A stretch of DNA of 35,987 nucleotides from a virus, in the IMG/VR virus record IMGVR_UViG_3300025423_000049, positions 1 to 35,987 of that record. One strand, written 5' to 3'. How positions within the stretch are numbered: position 1 is the stretch's first letter; each line of letters starts with the position of its first letter. Of this stretch, positions 1-5,975 are shown piece after piece. The position numbers and the translations under genes were made by a program. Below the pieces are notes generated by a model. The model saw nothing but the letters and a program-made list of their open reading frames with translations. It had not been told where the DNA came from and did no database searches.

Positions 1-28
1 GATGCGAGAGACCTGGCACAATAGATAC

Positions 29-205
29 ATGACTACAATCACATTTACACAAGACGAATTAATCCTTCTAGGTTCAAGCGTTCTTCAGAACCTTTTTTCA
101 TGGCAGGACAACGCCGTGTCAGGAGACGCCCACGCAATCAAGGTGGCGGATGAACTTAGCGGACTTTGGGAAAAAGTCAAGGCGGCAATAGCAGAAACCC
201 CGTAA
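29..205 (+). CDS. Small hypothetical protein (58 aa)
   Basis: I do not recognise this protein. It is a 58-residue, mostly helical, acidic polypeptide beginning MTTITFTQDE and ending KAAIAETP. No membrane segment or metal-binding motif is seen. The in-frame ATG at 29 is preferred to the one at position 2, which lies on the window edge and gives a less typical N-terminus. No clear Shine-Dalgarno precedes 29. It is the only rightward gene before the repeat-rich non-coding stretch, so its operon probably lies to the left, outside the window. Coding is likely but not certain. Confidence 0.55.
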   Translation: MTTITFTQDELILLGSSVLQNLFSWQDNAVSGDAHAIKVADELSGLWEKVKAAIAETP

Positions 206-633
206 AAGGGACACCCGCGCGATTTTTTTGGCGGGGGAAGCAACACACAGGCGCGACCAGGAATAAAACCACCCCACACAACTTCTAAGAAAACCCCAGG
301 CGGCAGCACGTCTATAACGCGCGCGATAAAAGATAAAACCAACCCACACAGATTAAAGGAAAACCATCGCGCCGCCGCATACGCACCCGCGCACGCGCGC
401 GCGATAAAAAAGATAAAAAATACACACAGAAGTTGCAGGAAAACCCTTCGCGCGAGGCACATGTTATAAATACGAGCGGCGCGCGATACGCACACACGCG
501 GCGAGAAAGATTTTTTAGACACACGCGCGATTACATGAAACTTTCAGCAACATCGCGCCACGCGGAAAATACCAGAAACATCGCGCCCGCGCGACTCACA
601 CACGGAAACGCGCGCGATAGGCCGAGGAGGCAC
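206..633. repeat. Iterated CGCG-rich non-coding region
   Basis: No convincing gene lies in this stretch. A degenerate unit recurs: GCGCGA, then an A-rich stretch (often GATAAAA), then CACACA, then about ten bases and GGAAAACC. GCGCGA starts are seen at 251, 321, 399, 481, 525 and about 611, and the first four are spaced roughly 70-82 bases. Local palindromes are embedded, such as TCGCGCGA at 448-455 and TCGCGCCCGCGCGA at 581-594. CGCG density is far above that of the rest of the window. The minus-strand frames that stay open here merely translate the repeats. The region could be an origin, a packaging or terminus signal, or an RNA array, and the sequence alone does not decide. Confidence 0.6.
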
Positions 634-667
634 CTGGAGGGGGAGACTTTCGCCTCAACCCCTCCAG
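634..667 (-). terminator. Strong GNRA-capped hairpin ending the left operon
   Basis: A nine-base stem CTGGAGGGG/CCCCTCCAG (634-642 with 659-667) encloses a second five-base stem (643-647 with 652-656). On the minus strand the inner stem closes a GAAA tetraloop. It lies 13 bases beyond the stop of the last leftward gene, where a terminator is expected. No U-tract follows it, so it may be a processing or mRNA-stabilising structure rather than an intrinsic terminator. Confidence 0.55.
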
Positions 668-679
668 ATGTTCTTGGGA

Positions 680-838
680 CTAACTAAAGTCCTCGCTCTT
701 GTACCACTTCACGAAGTCCTCGAGGTCTTTCAACCGTTCGAGAAGTGTCACGTCTTGATTACTTGGGTGTCGAGCCCTCGAGTATTCAATCTCGAACCAC
801 TCGTCTCTCTGTTCTTTGCTTAGGTCGAGGATACTCAT
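680..838 (-). CDS. Small hypothetical protein (52 aa), last gene of left operon
   Basis: The family is not recognised. The protein starts MSILDLSKEQ and is rich in charged helix-forming residues, ending FVKWYKSEDFS. Its ATG shares one base with the stop of the gene upstream (TAATG), so translation is probably coupled to it. The longer in-frame extension upstream is rejected because it would run through the coding sequence of that neighbour. Codon choice (GAG, CTC, CGA) matches the other two genes of this operon and differs from the GAA-rich genes to the right. A GNRA-capped hairpin follows the stop. Confidence 0.6.
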   Translation of the reverse strand: MSILDLSKEQRDEWFEIEYSRARHPSNQDVTLLERLKDLEDFVKWYKSEDFS

Positions 839-1008
839 TAGTAGCCCAACCAACTGAGAACCGCTTGAGCGGAGTAAACCTTGCGAACCCTGTTCTCTGA
901 GTCGAAATCCTCGACCGAGCAACCATGAGATCTAATCTCCTCAAGAGCACGCTCCCTCGTAATCTTTACACCTCGAGCGGACTCGAAGTAAGTCTGTGAA
1001 ACTGTCAT
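838..1008 (-). CDS. Small conserved phage protein (56 aa, LSWLGY C-terminus)
   Basis: The reading frame starts MTVSQTYFESARGVKITRER and ends AVLSWLGY. From memory, small proteins with this pattern (YF.SARGV.ITR.RAL, then a C-terminal WLGY) are common in actinophage genomes, and their function is unknown. The short basic helical layout could fit a DNA-binding protein, but that is only a guess. A strong Shine-Dalgarno AGGAGG sits five bases before the ATG, in the same context as the gene upstream. The stop overlaps the start of the next gene by one base. Its codon use is GAG-rich and atypical for this window. The only GATC in the window (929-932) lies inside it. Confidence 0.75.
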   Translation of the reverse strand: MTVSQTYFESARGVKITRERALEEIRSHGCSVEDFDSENRVRKVYSAQAVLSWLGY

Positions 1009-1079
1009 AATGCCTCCTGTAACTTTGACTCAAGAACCGTTCTCAAGCCTCACCGAGTCCGAGTCGCCTCGGGCTAGGT

Positions 1080-1129
1080 GAGCCTTGGAGGGGGGTTTCC
1101 CCCCCTCTGGCTCCACCCTCTAGAGGGTG
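1080..1129 (-). other. Intercistronic hairpin pair
   Basis: Two structures lie between the 253-aa gene and the 56-aa gene. One is a two-part stem: GAGCC/GGCTC (1080-1084 with 1109-1113) around GAGGGGGG/CCCCCCTC (1088-1095 with 1100-1107). The other is a perfect 16-base palindrome CACCCTCTAGAGGGTG (1114-1129) centred on the stop codon of the upstream gene. No U-run follows. They may attenuate transcription, protect the mRNA or direct processing. Confidence 0.5.
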
Positions 1130-1881
1130 AGTGGTGCTCCTGCCACTACTACCTTGTCTCGGCGGATAAACTCGCCAGTCCAAATGTTGCGAGCCTTGAG
1201 CACGTCGGCTCGGTGCTGCTCCTCGGTACGTACTACCTCGTACAACTCGGTGAGGTCTCCTGCCTCTGAGCAACGAGCCCTGAGGTTACGGATTGCCTCG
1301 GCAATCTCCTCGACACTCATCTCAAGGCAATTACCGAGGACTCCCTCGATGGTCATCTCGCAACCGCATGCTCGAGCCATTGTCTGAGCATTCGTGGCTC
1401 GCTCGGTGAGGTGGTGAGTCTCCCATTCTCCGCTATCATTCTGGACTCGAGCCGTCACGTAGAGGGTGAGGGTCTGGTCTGAGCCGTCATGCCCTCCAGT
1501 CTGGCACTCAAGTGAGAACGTCAGGATTACGAGACGCCCTCCGATGAGTGCGAGGGTCTCCAGTTTCACAGCGTTACCTGAGTGACGGCGTGAGGCGTCC
1601 TCCTCGACTACACTCCACCCTCCGTTGAGTAGGCGTGAGACGTACTGTCTCTGGAGTGCCTCTCCCTGGAGTGGTGACTCCAGAATCTCAGCGAGCAGAG
1701 CCTTAACTGAGCGCTCTCCTGCCGAGACAATCTCTCCGAGGTGCGCTCCAGTCTCCTGAGTGAGCAAGACTCGCTCGCCCTCTCCGTTAGCCGAGATGAA
1801 GTACTGACTCTCAACTACTGGAGTAGAAAATGGAACTCCGCAACTCTTGCGAGTACTGCCGTTGGTACGTGTCCGTGCCAT
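1120..1881 (-). CDS. Hypothetical protein (253 aa), first gene of left operon
   Basis: I do not recognise this family. The protein begins MARTRTNGSTRK. It has a beta-rich middle (for example LVILTFSLEC and LTLYVTARV) and a helical C-terminal third with VEEIAEAIRNL and LYEVVRTEEQHRADVLKAR. No signal peptide or membrane segment is seen. An in-frame extension of 25 residues upstream is rejected: AGGAGG stands seven bases before the ATG at 1881, whereas the extension would translate the hairpins of the leader. The gene heads a three-gene leftward operon with GAG/CTC-rich codon use. Its leader of about 135 bases is highly structured, which suggests post-transcriptional control. Confidence 0.7.
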   Translation of the reverse strand: MARTRTNGSTRKSCGVPFSTPVVESQYFISANGEGERVLLTQETGAHLGEIVSAGERSVKALLAEILESPLQGEALQRQYVSRLLNGGWSVVEEDASRRHSGNAVKLETLALIGGRLVILTFSLECQTGGHDGSDQTLTLYVTARVQNDSGEWETHHLTERATNAQTMARACGCEMTIEGVLGNCLEMSVEEIAEAIRNLRARCSEAGDLTELYEVVRTEEQHRADVLKARNIWTGEFIRRDKVVVAGAPLTL

Positions 1882-1901
1882 GTAATGCCTCCTAATGCTC
1901 T

Positions 1902-1947
1902 CCCTGAGGGGGCTCCCCCCTCGGGTTCTCAGGGCTCCTTGCCCTGA
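1902..1947 (-). promoter_or_regulatory. Leader RNA with mutually exclusive hairpins
   Basis: Read on the minus strand, UCAGGGC (1947-1941 paired with 1935-1929) forms a seven-base stem with loop AAGGA. The same GCCCUGAG segment can instead pair with CUCAGGG at 1908-1902, enclosing a GAGGGGG/CCCCCUC hairpin (1906-1912 with 1916-1922). The two folds cannot coexist. The second ends about 20 bases before the start codon, close to the AGGAGG ribosome site. A switch or attenuator is a reasonable inference, but no known riboswitch class is recognised. Confidence 0.4.
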
Positions 1948-2022
1948 TACTCCCACTCTACTGGCTCCAGCCGAGTGAGACCGTACACAGCGCGTGCCCG
2001 CGCGGTGCTACCGCACGTGAAT

Positions 2023-2053
2023 TTTATACCCTAATATAGGAACATACGTTCAA
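2023..2053 (-). promoter_or_regulatory. Putative promoter of the left operon
   Basis: On the minus strand TTGAAC (2053-2048) and TATAAA (2028-2023) are separated by 19 bases, longer than the usual 17. A start near 2016 would give a leader of about 135 bases for the 253-aa gene. An inverted repeat GCGGT/ACCGC (2002-2014) and the palindrome CACGTG (2014-2019) lie at or just after the predicted start and could be operators. Confidence 0.35.
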
Positions 2054-2057
2054 ACAC

Positions 2058-2086
2058 TTGACAAGGCATAGGGGGTACCCTAGAAT
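2058..2086 (+). promoter_or_regulatory. Sigma70-type promoter for a leaderless mRNA
   Basis: A consensus -35 TTGACA (2058-2063), a 17-base spacer and a -10 TAGAAT (2081-2086) are present. The expected +1 is seven bases past the -10, at 2093, which is exactly the A of the ATG of the 220-aa gene. No Shine-Dalgarno exists and none could be transcribed, so a leaderless transcript is predicted. Confidence 0.75.
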
Positions 2087-2092
2087 TTTTTT

Positions 2093-2755
2093 ATGGCCAC
2101 ATGCGTACGAATTTTTGACCGGGCGGAATTCCCATTTACCCAATGGTCACCTGCTAAGAACCTTGATGAAGTCAAGGCAATTTTTAACACGACCAACCTA
2201 CCAGGTAAGCGCGAAGTTATGGCGTTTATTGCCGGGGGTTCGGTACTTGAAATTAACGTATGGGGCGAATCGGGACGATACAAATCCCTTTTTGCAGATT
2301 TTGACGATTACATCGTTAACGAAGATGGACTACCGCGCATATACAAGCGCGAAGACTTTAATGCTAAATTTGTAACACGCCTAGGTAAAAATTTTTTGGA
2401 GGGGGTGGGGATGGAAGTCAACAACCTTAATAAGGCTATGGACGCCAAATCAGACGCCATAGAAGCCAGTTTAAACAAGAAGAAGGGTTGCGACGGTAAC
2501 TGCAAGTGTAAGAAGAAAAACACACCGCCAGAAACCACAACCTTCCACATTAACGAATCGTTTGACGAAGATGCTTTCCTAGCCTTTATTGGACCTAACG
2601 CTATATGGACCATCCAGTATCGTTTCAATAACGGTAACCGCTTCTTTGACAGTATTAACGTCTATAACCACAATATGGACGGGGCAGTAATCAAGCCTGG
2701 CGATACCATCATTAAGTTGGGGAAGAAATACTTCCACGCCCCTAACACGCACTAG
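2093..2755 (+). CDS. Hypothetical protein (220 aa) with a cysteine cluster
   Basis: The function is not recognised. The N-terminal part (about residues 1-125) is a mixed alpha/beta region starting MATCVRIFDR. A basic linker around 128-142 carries CDGNCKC (C133, C137, C139) flanked by lysines, which could bind a metal or simply be a charged hinge. A beta-rich C-terminal region of about 75 residues follows. The start is set by the promoter, whose predicted +1 coincides with the ATG. It is transcribed divergently from the left operon and expressed from its own promoter, which fits an early or regulatory role, but that is inference. Confidence 0.7.
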   Translation: MATCVRIFDRAEFPFTQWSPAKNLDEVKAIFNTTNLPGKREVMAFIAGGSVLEINVWGESGRYKSLFADFDDYIVNEDGLPRIYKREDFNAKFVTRLGKNFLEGVGMEVNNLNKAMDAKSDAIEASLNKKKGCDGNCKCKKKNTPPETTTFHINESFDEDAFLAFIGPNAIWTIQYRFNNGNRFFDSINVYNHNMDGAVIKPGDTIIKLGKKYFHAPNTH

Positions 2756-2757
2756 TC

Positions 2758-2823
2758 ATGTTGTACGTAGTCGGGATGTTGCTGTTCGCATTTGGGATTC
2801 TAGCCATGTATTTGGACCGCTAG
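2758..2823 (+). CDS. Possible 21-aa membrane micro-protein
   Basis: Two bases after the stop of the 220-aa gene an ATG opens MLYVVGMLLFAFGILAMYLD and one more residue. This is essentially a single hydrophobic helix with a charged C-terminus. It would be translated by reinitiation, since no separate ribosome site is visible. Similar tiny membrane proteins sit at coupled junctions in the leftward operon, which makes it more credible. It remains weak because any 21-codon frame may be chance. Confidence 0.35.
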   Translation: MLYVVGMLLFAFGILAMYLDR

Positions 2824-3104
2824 GTAGACGTTTTTTAAATCCGGGGGGACTACCCTAGTCCAACACGCACCCAACGCCGTACACCTTGCCACCGTCATTG
2901 CCATATACATATATACCGTACATACGATTAATAGATGTGTCGGTATAAGCACACCATTCATTTAGCAACGCTAAATACCCCAATATGCCAATTTTGAAAA
3001 AAATTTTTGATGTGGCCCTCTATTGTGTTGAACAAAAGTTCAGTGTAGGGGTTTGGTTTGTGTTTGTTTAGGAATTGTATTTAGTATTGTTTAATACAAA
3101 AGTG
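2824..3104. other. Convergent intergenic region with hairpins
   Basis: No gene is supported. Visible elements are GGACTA-CCC-TAGTCC (2847-2861), ATTTAGC-AAC-GCTAAAT (2960-2976) and TGAAC-AAAA-GTTCA (3029-3042). A TACATACGAT element (2919-2928) is identical to the -10 region of the promoter at 11130-11158. The last has only a poor -35 (TTGCCA at 2898, 19-base spacer). The region separates converging transcripts and may hold termination sites or a small RNA. Confidence 0.4.
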
Positions 3105-3158
3105 GGGGGTGCCTATATACAATTGTATATTACCCCCGATTCGCGGGTTAACGAATCG
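3105..3158 (-). terminator. Putative terminator of the long leftward operon
   Basis: A first inverted repeat CGATTCG/CGAATCG (3137-3143 with 3152-3158) overlaps the stop codon of the last gene. A second structure, GGGGGT/ACCCCC (3105-3110 with 3132-3137), encloses a perfect 16-base palindrome ATATACAATTGTATAT (3115-3130). On the minus strand CACTTTTG follows, a short U-run. Position and strength fit a terminator. The palindrome could also be a protein-binding site. Confidence 0.55.
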
Positions 3159-3297
3159 TTTTGCGGATTGCTTCGAAGACGTGCTGTTGGCGCCGTGCGT
3201 CAAGTACAGTTAGGTTCAACTTCTTGTAGTTCAGGTACAGTTGTTCTTCAAGTTCGTCCAACTTGCGGTGGAATGTCTTGGTTCGCATGAACATCAT
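3148..3297 (-). CDS. Small hypothetical protein (49 aa), last gene of long operon
   Basis: The frame reads MMFMRTKTFHRKLDELEEQL and continues as a basic helical protein ending VFEAIRKTIR. Heptad-like leucines in LDELEEQLYLNYKKLNL suggest a short coiled coil. Its first ATG overlaps the stop of the preceding gene as ATGA, and a second ATG follows at 3294. Codon use (GAA, AAG) matches its operon. The function is unknown. The terminator structure begins at its stop codon. Confidence 0.6.
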   Translation of the reverse strand: MMFMRTKTFHRKLDELEEQLYLNYKKLNLTVLDARRQQHVFEAIRKTIR

Positions 3298-3437
3298 AGG
3301 TCTTCGTCCTTTTCTGGGTCGCACATATCTGCTATTTCTTTAAGTATACCGCGGATTTTTTCTAGGTTCTGGTCCATAGCCCAGAAGTCAACAATGTAGT
3401 CAATGTCGTCAATCCTGGGACTGTAGTTGTCGTCCAT
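3294..3437 (-). CDS. Small acidic hypothetical protein (47 aa)
   Basis: The frame starts MDDNYSPRIDDIDYIVDFWA and ends CDPEKDEDL. It is strongly acidic and helical, with a single cysteine. The ATG shares one base with the stop of the methyltransferase/PP-loop gene (TAATG), so it is probably made in proportion to that protein. The longer in-frame extension upstream is rejected because it runs inside that gene. A small acidic partner or inhibitor of the enzyme is possible but unproven. Confidence 0.6.
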   Translation of the reverse strand: MDDNYSPRIDDIDYIVDFWAMDQNLEKIRGILKEIADMCDPEKDEDL

Positions 3438-5407
3438 TAGATTTCCCCGCATTCTTTGGCGGCATTTCTGCCGTTTCCTTTTACAAATATAAGCATGTGT
3501 TGGTGCCCGCGTCCAACCTTTCGGGAAGAACGCATTTGTTTTTCCGAACGGATGGCTAGGGTACCAACGGGGTCCACAATAATCAAGTCGTTGTACAGTT
3601 CGCAACCTATTTCACGCATAACATTTACCGTGTCGGCTACAAGGCCGTAGTAGTGACCGTCGCCCTTTTGGATTCGTGCGTCGCTAATTACAATGCCAAT
3701 GAATCGGTCGTTCTTTAACTGCTTTACTGCTGCTTCGAAGATTTCCTTGTATTCCTTTAGGAACTGGTCGTAGGGCATGTTAGAAAGGTCTTGTGGGTCA
3801 TCGCTGTAGACTTCTAGGTCCGCATAGGGTGGGCACGTAAAAATGAAGTCGTAACCTTCAGGCTGCCCCCCCAAAATTTTTTCGGGCATTTCTACGTTAA
3901 GTGGTGCGTTGAATGGTTCTTCGGGGTAGATGTTGCCCTTGAAACTTTCGTCAACAATAGAATCAATACCTGCGCCGTTGGTAAATTCTTCCTTTAGAAG
4001 TTCTTTGGCTTTTGAAAGACAGTGTTCATAGAAGTCTTTATTAAACTGGATTACTTCCAATGCAAAAAGGTTTAGGTATTCCTTTACGCATTTTTTGCAA
4101 GAACCACACCGCCCAGGAAGGATTTCACCAAATTTGGTTTCATTGGCTTTTTTAGTTTTATCACGGAAACGCATTTGTGACATGCAACCATGCGCAAAAT
4201 TGATTAATCCTTCACTAGCAACAACATGTATTGATTCTGTGCTGTTTTTTAGGTACTGGTGAAACTGCAAACCAGGAAACCTGGATTCAAGGTGTTGATG
4301 AAAAAGTTCTACTGATTCTGGATTATCCGACCAATCAAGTGTCCAATTTGCTGAAGTAATGTCGTTAGAAAAAACCCCCAAGGTGTAATGGGAACCACCG
4401 TATTCCATCATACGGCCAATCATCATTTCGGTAATAACCTGGTTTTTGGTTGGCATTTCTACAAAGCCGTTTTTTGCACCGCTAATAGAAACTTTATCAA
4501 CAAATAATGGCATGTTCATCTGGTCTGCCGCTTCCTGTGCCCATTTAAGTTCATCAGGCCACGCACGATTGATTCCAGTTATGTGGTAAAGAATTACTTT
4601 AAAACCTTCATTCCTTGCTTTAATTGCGGCAGCCATGCCATCCTTGCCGCCAGAAAAAGCAACCCACATTGTTCCGTTATCAACTGCGGTAGAAAAAACG
4701 CGGTTTGGTTCTGTTGACATGTTAAAGGAAGAAAGTTGATATGCATACTGAAGGTATGGAACCATTGAAACTGGCACGTTATGCCAGTCATTACGCATAG
4801 GGATTGAAGATGTTGAATTATAAAGGTCTACGGCTTCAAGAATAAAAGGGTTATTGGAATTCACAGACATAATTGGCCTGTCGTCATGCGAAAGGGCAAT
4901 ATGATTTGGCCCTTCAGCAACTACAGCGCTATTGCGAATATCGCTAGTAATCCATGTTGGTGGAAATTCCGAATTAGCAAGGTCAATCTGGTCGTAGTTT
5001 GATTGAACCTGTTCGGGGCGAATGTCATAACCAGTGTATGAACGGTTTAGTTGTGAAGCAACGATTCCGCGAACGCTACCCCCAGCAAAGGGGTCAAGAA
5101 TGCTTCCACCTTCGGGGCTAAACCAGCGATAGGCAACTTCGCAAATAACTGGGTCGAATACAGAAGTGCCAACTTGTTCTTCGTTTTCCGTTATTGCGTT
5201 CAATGAAACCTGACCCGTGTACGCAAGGTTTTCATTGCGACCAACTTCAGAACGCATACCCATTTGAAGCCAACGTCGTTTACGATTCTGCCATTCACCC
5301 TGGCGTCTATCCAGTACAGAAAATGGTGGTACTACAAATTTATCGGCAAGTGATACAGCAGGCTTTTTTTCCACTTCAAAAAGCGTTGCGTTTTCAAACA
5401 TGTCCAC
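3437..5407 (-). CDS. DNA methyltransferase with an inserted PP-loop ATPase domain (656 aa)
   Basis: Residues 20-160 are the N-terminal half of a phage-type DNA methylase: FVVPPFSVLDRRQGEWQ, then the SAM-binding motif LDPFAGGS near 104-111. The catalytic motif TCPPY (524-528) and a matching C-terminal half come only after residue 515. In the usual family, as I recall it, the halves are joined by a short linker. Here about 355 residues intervene. They hold a PP-loop ATPase signature FSGGKDGM (251-258) and a cysteine set CGSCKKC (C434, C437, C440) with C408 upstream, as in QueC-like or tRNA-thiolation enzymes. PP-loop enzymes adenylate a substrate, and the methylase half should recognise DNA, so the whole may install a modified base. 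GTG at 5407 is favoured over ATG at 5401 because GAAGGA lies seven bases before it. Confidence 0.85.
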   Translation of the reverse strand: MDMFENATLFEVEKKPAVSLADKFVVPPFSVLDRRQGEWQNRKRRWLQMGMRSEVGRNENLAYTGQVSLNAITENEEQVGTSVFDPVICEVAYRWFSPEGGSILDPFAGGSVRGIVASQLNRSYTGYDIRPEQVQSNYDQIDLANSEFPPTWITSDIRNSAVVAEGPNHIALSHDDRPIMSVNSNNPFILEAVDLYNSTSSIPMRNDWHNVPVSMVPYLQYAYQLSSFNMSTEPNRVFSTAVDNGTMWVAFSGGKDGMAAAIKARNEGFKVILYHITGINRAWPDELKWAQEAADQMNMPLFVDKVSISGAKNGFVEMPTKNQVITEMMIGRMMEYGGSHYTLGVFSNDITSANWTLDWSDNPESVELFHQHLESRFPGLQFHQYLKNSTESIHVVASEGLINFAHGCMSQMRFRDKTKKANETKFGEILPGRCGSCKKCVKEYLNLFALEVIQFNKDFYEHCLSKAKELLKEEFTNGAGIDSIVDESFKGNIYPEEPFNAPLNVEMPEKILGGQPEGYDFIFTCPPYADLEVYSDDPQDLSNMPYDQFLKEYKEIFEAAVKQLKNDRFIGIVISDARIQKGDGHYYGLVADTVNVMREIGCELYNDLIIVDPVGTLAIRSEKQMRSSRKVGRGHQHMLIFVKGNGRNAAKECGEI

Positions 5408-5408
5408 T

Positions 5409-5651
5409 TTATGGTCCTTCGTGTATAGGTGTGTTAACTGTTTTGTTTTTCTTTTTCCACTGAATTGTGTTCTTCATGTAGATTGGTGCATAAAAAGCAC
5501 TTGCAAAAACAAATCCGTATTGCTTTTGAATCAAGCCGTAGATTACCCATAGGAAAGCGTTCGTAAATAGAATTAACCATGCCCACCAGTATTTCCTACC
5601 AATTAGGTAGGCACCGGTAAGACCAACGCCTTCAAGAACAAACGACCACAT
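5409..5651 (-). CDS. Small three-helix membrane protein (80 aa)
   Basis: Three hydrophobic segments are seen: about residues 3-17, 22-41 (WWAWLILFTNAFLWVIYGLI) and 44-59, followed by a lysine-rich tail NTIQWKKKNK. The pattern of Trp, Tyr and Gly resembles a fragment of PnuC- or SWEET-type transporters, but it is too short for a firm call. The start codon overlaps the stop of the 29-aa membrane protein by one base (TAATG), and the methyltransferase/PP-loop gene begins immediately downstream. It might take up a precursor, exclude other phages or act in lysis. None of these is shown. Confidence 0.65.
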   Translation of the reverse strand: MWSFVLEGVGLTGAYLIGRKYWWAWLILFTNAFLWVIYGLIQKQYGFVFASAFYAPIYMKNTIQWKKKNKTVNTPIHEGP

Positions 5652-5740
5652 TAGTTAACTAACATGTCCCAAATAAGCATCAAAAGTGCACCAGTAACAA
5701 CACCAATGGCCCAGGTCAATCCAAAAGTAATATAGAACAT
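5651..5740 (-). CDS. 29-aa single-pass membrane micro-protein
   Basis: The frame reads MFYITFGLTWAIGVVTGALL and then MLIWDMLVN, one membrane helix with almost no soluble part. A good Shine-Dalgarno (GAAGGGA) lies about eight bases before the ATG. Its stop overlaps the next ATG by one base (TAATG), linking it to the three-helix membrane protein. This double junction evidence makes it more than a chance frame. It could be a subunit or regulator of that neighbour, but the function is unknown. Confidence 0.6.
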   Translation of the reverse strand: MFYITFGLTWAIGVVTGALLMLIWDMLVN

Positions 5741-5756
5741 TAGTTAATTTCCCTTC

Positions 5757-5975
5757 TTAAGCCCTGTTGCCAAGCAACGTCCAAATGCGAAGAACTTTAC
5801 TATTGGGGTCTTCGTCATAAGTGTGAATAATTTCAAGAATGTCAGCGTCTTGTTTGTCGTAAGAGTCAAGTACCTTGATTACGTCGCAGGGGTAGGACTC
5901 GCCGTCATAATTGCACTCTCTTTCTTTCCAAAGAAAATGCCTTTCTCGTATTTCTTGACGTTCTTCGGGGGTCAT
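5757..5975 (-). CDS. Acidic hypothetical protein (72 aa)
   Basis: The protein starts MTPEERQEIRERHFLWKERE and ends RIWTLLGNRA. It has two cysteines (in ECNYDGESYPC) and an acidic C-terminal half. ATG at 5975 is chosen because it overlaps the stop of the 32-aa membrane protein as TAATG. The longer frame would need a TTG start inside that gene. The family is not recognised. Confidence 0.6.
   Translation of the reverse strand: MTPEERQEIRERHFLWKERECNYDGESYPCDVIKVLDSYDKQDADILEIIHTYDEDPNSKVLRIWTLLGNRA

Noticed and set aside
206-240. Intrinsic terminator after the first gene
   Set aside because: The T-run lies between the possible arms CCCGC and GCGGG instead of after a stem.
85-522. Long minus-strand frame of 145 codons over the repeat region
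   Set aside because: It translates the CGCG-rich repeats into similar hydrophobic segments, has no ribosome site and overlaps the 58-aa gene. Its openness is explained by base composition.
206-633. CRISPR array
   Set aside because: The units are degenerate, without identical repeats or unique spacers of constant length, and no cas gene is near.
433-687. Plus-strand frame of 84 codons in the repeat region
   Set aside because: Arg/Thr/His-rich low-complexity sequence from the repeats, with no ribosome site. It overlaps the hairpin at 634-667 and the end of the leftward operon.
3437-5407. Intein as explanation for the insertion in the methyltransferase
   Set aside because: No Cys/Ser at the junction, no terminal His-Asn and no splicing blocks are visible, while PP-loop and CxxCxxC motifs are clear.
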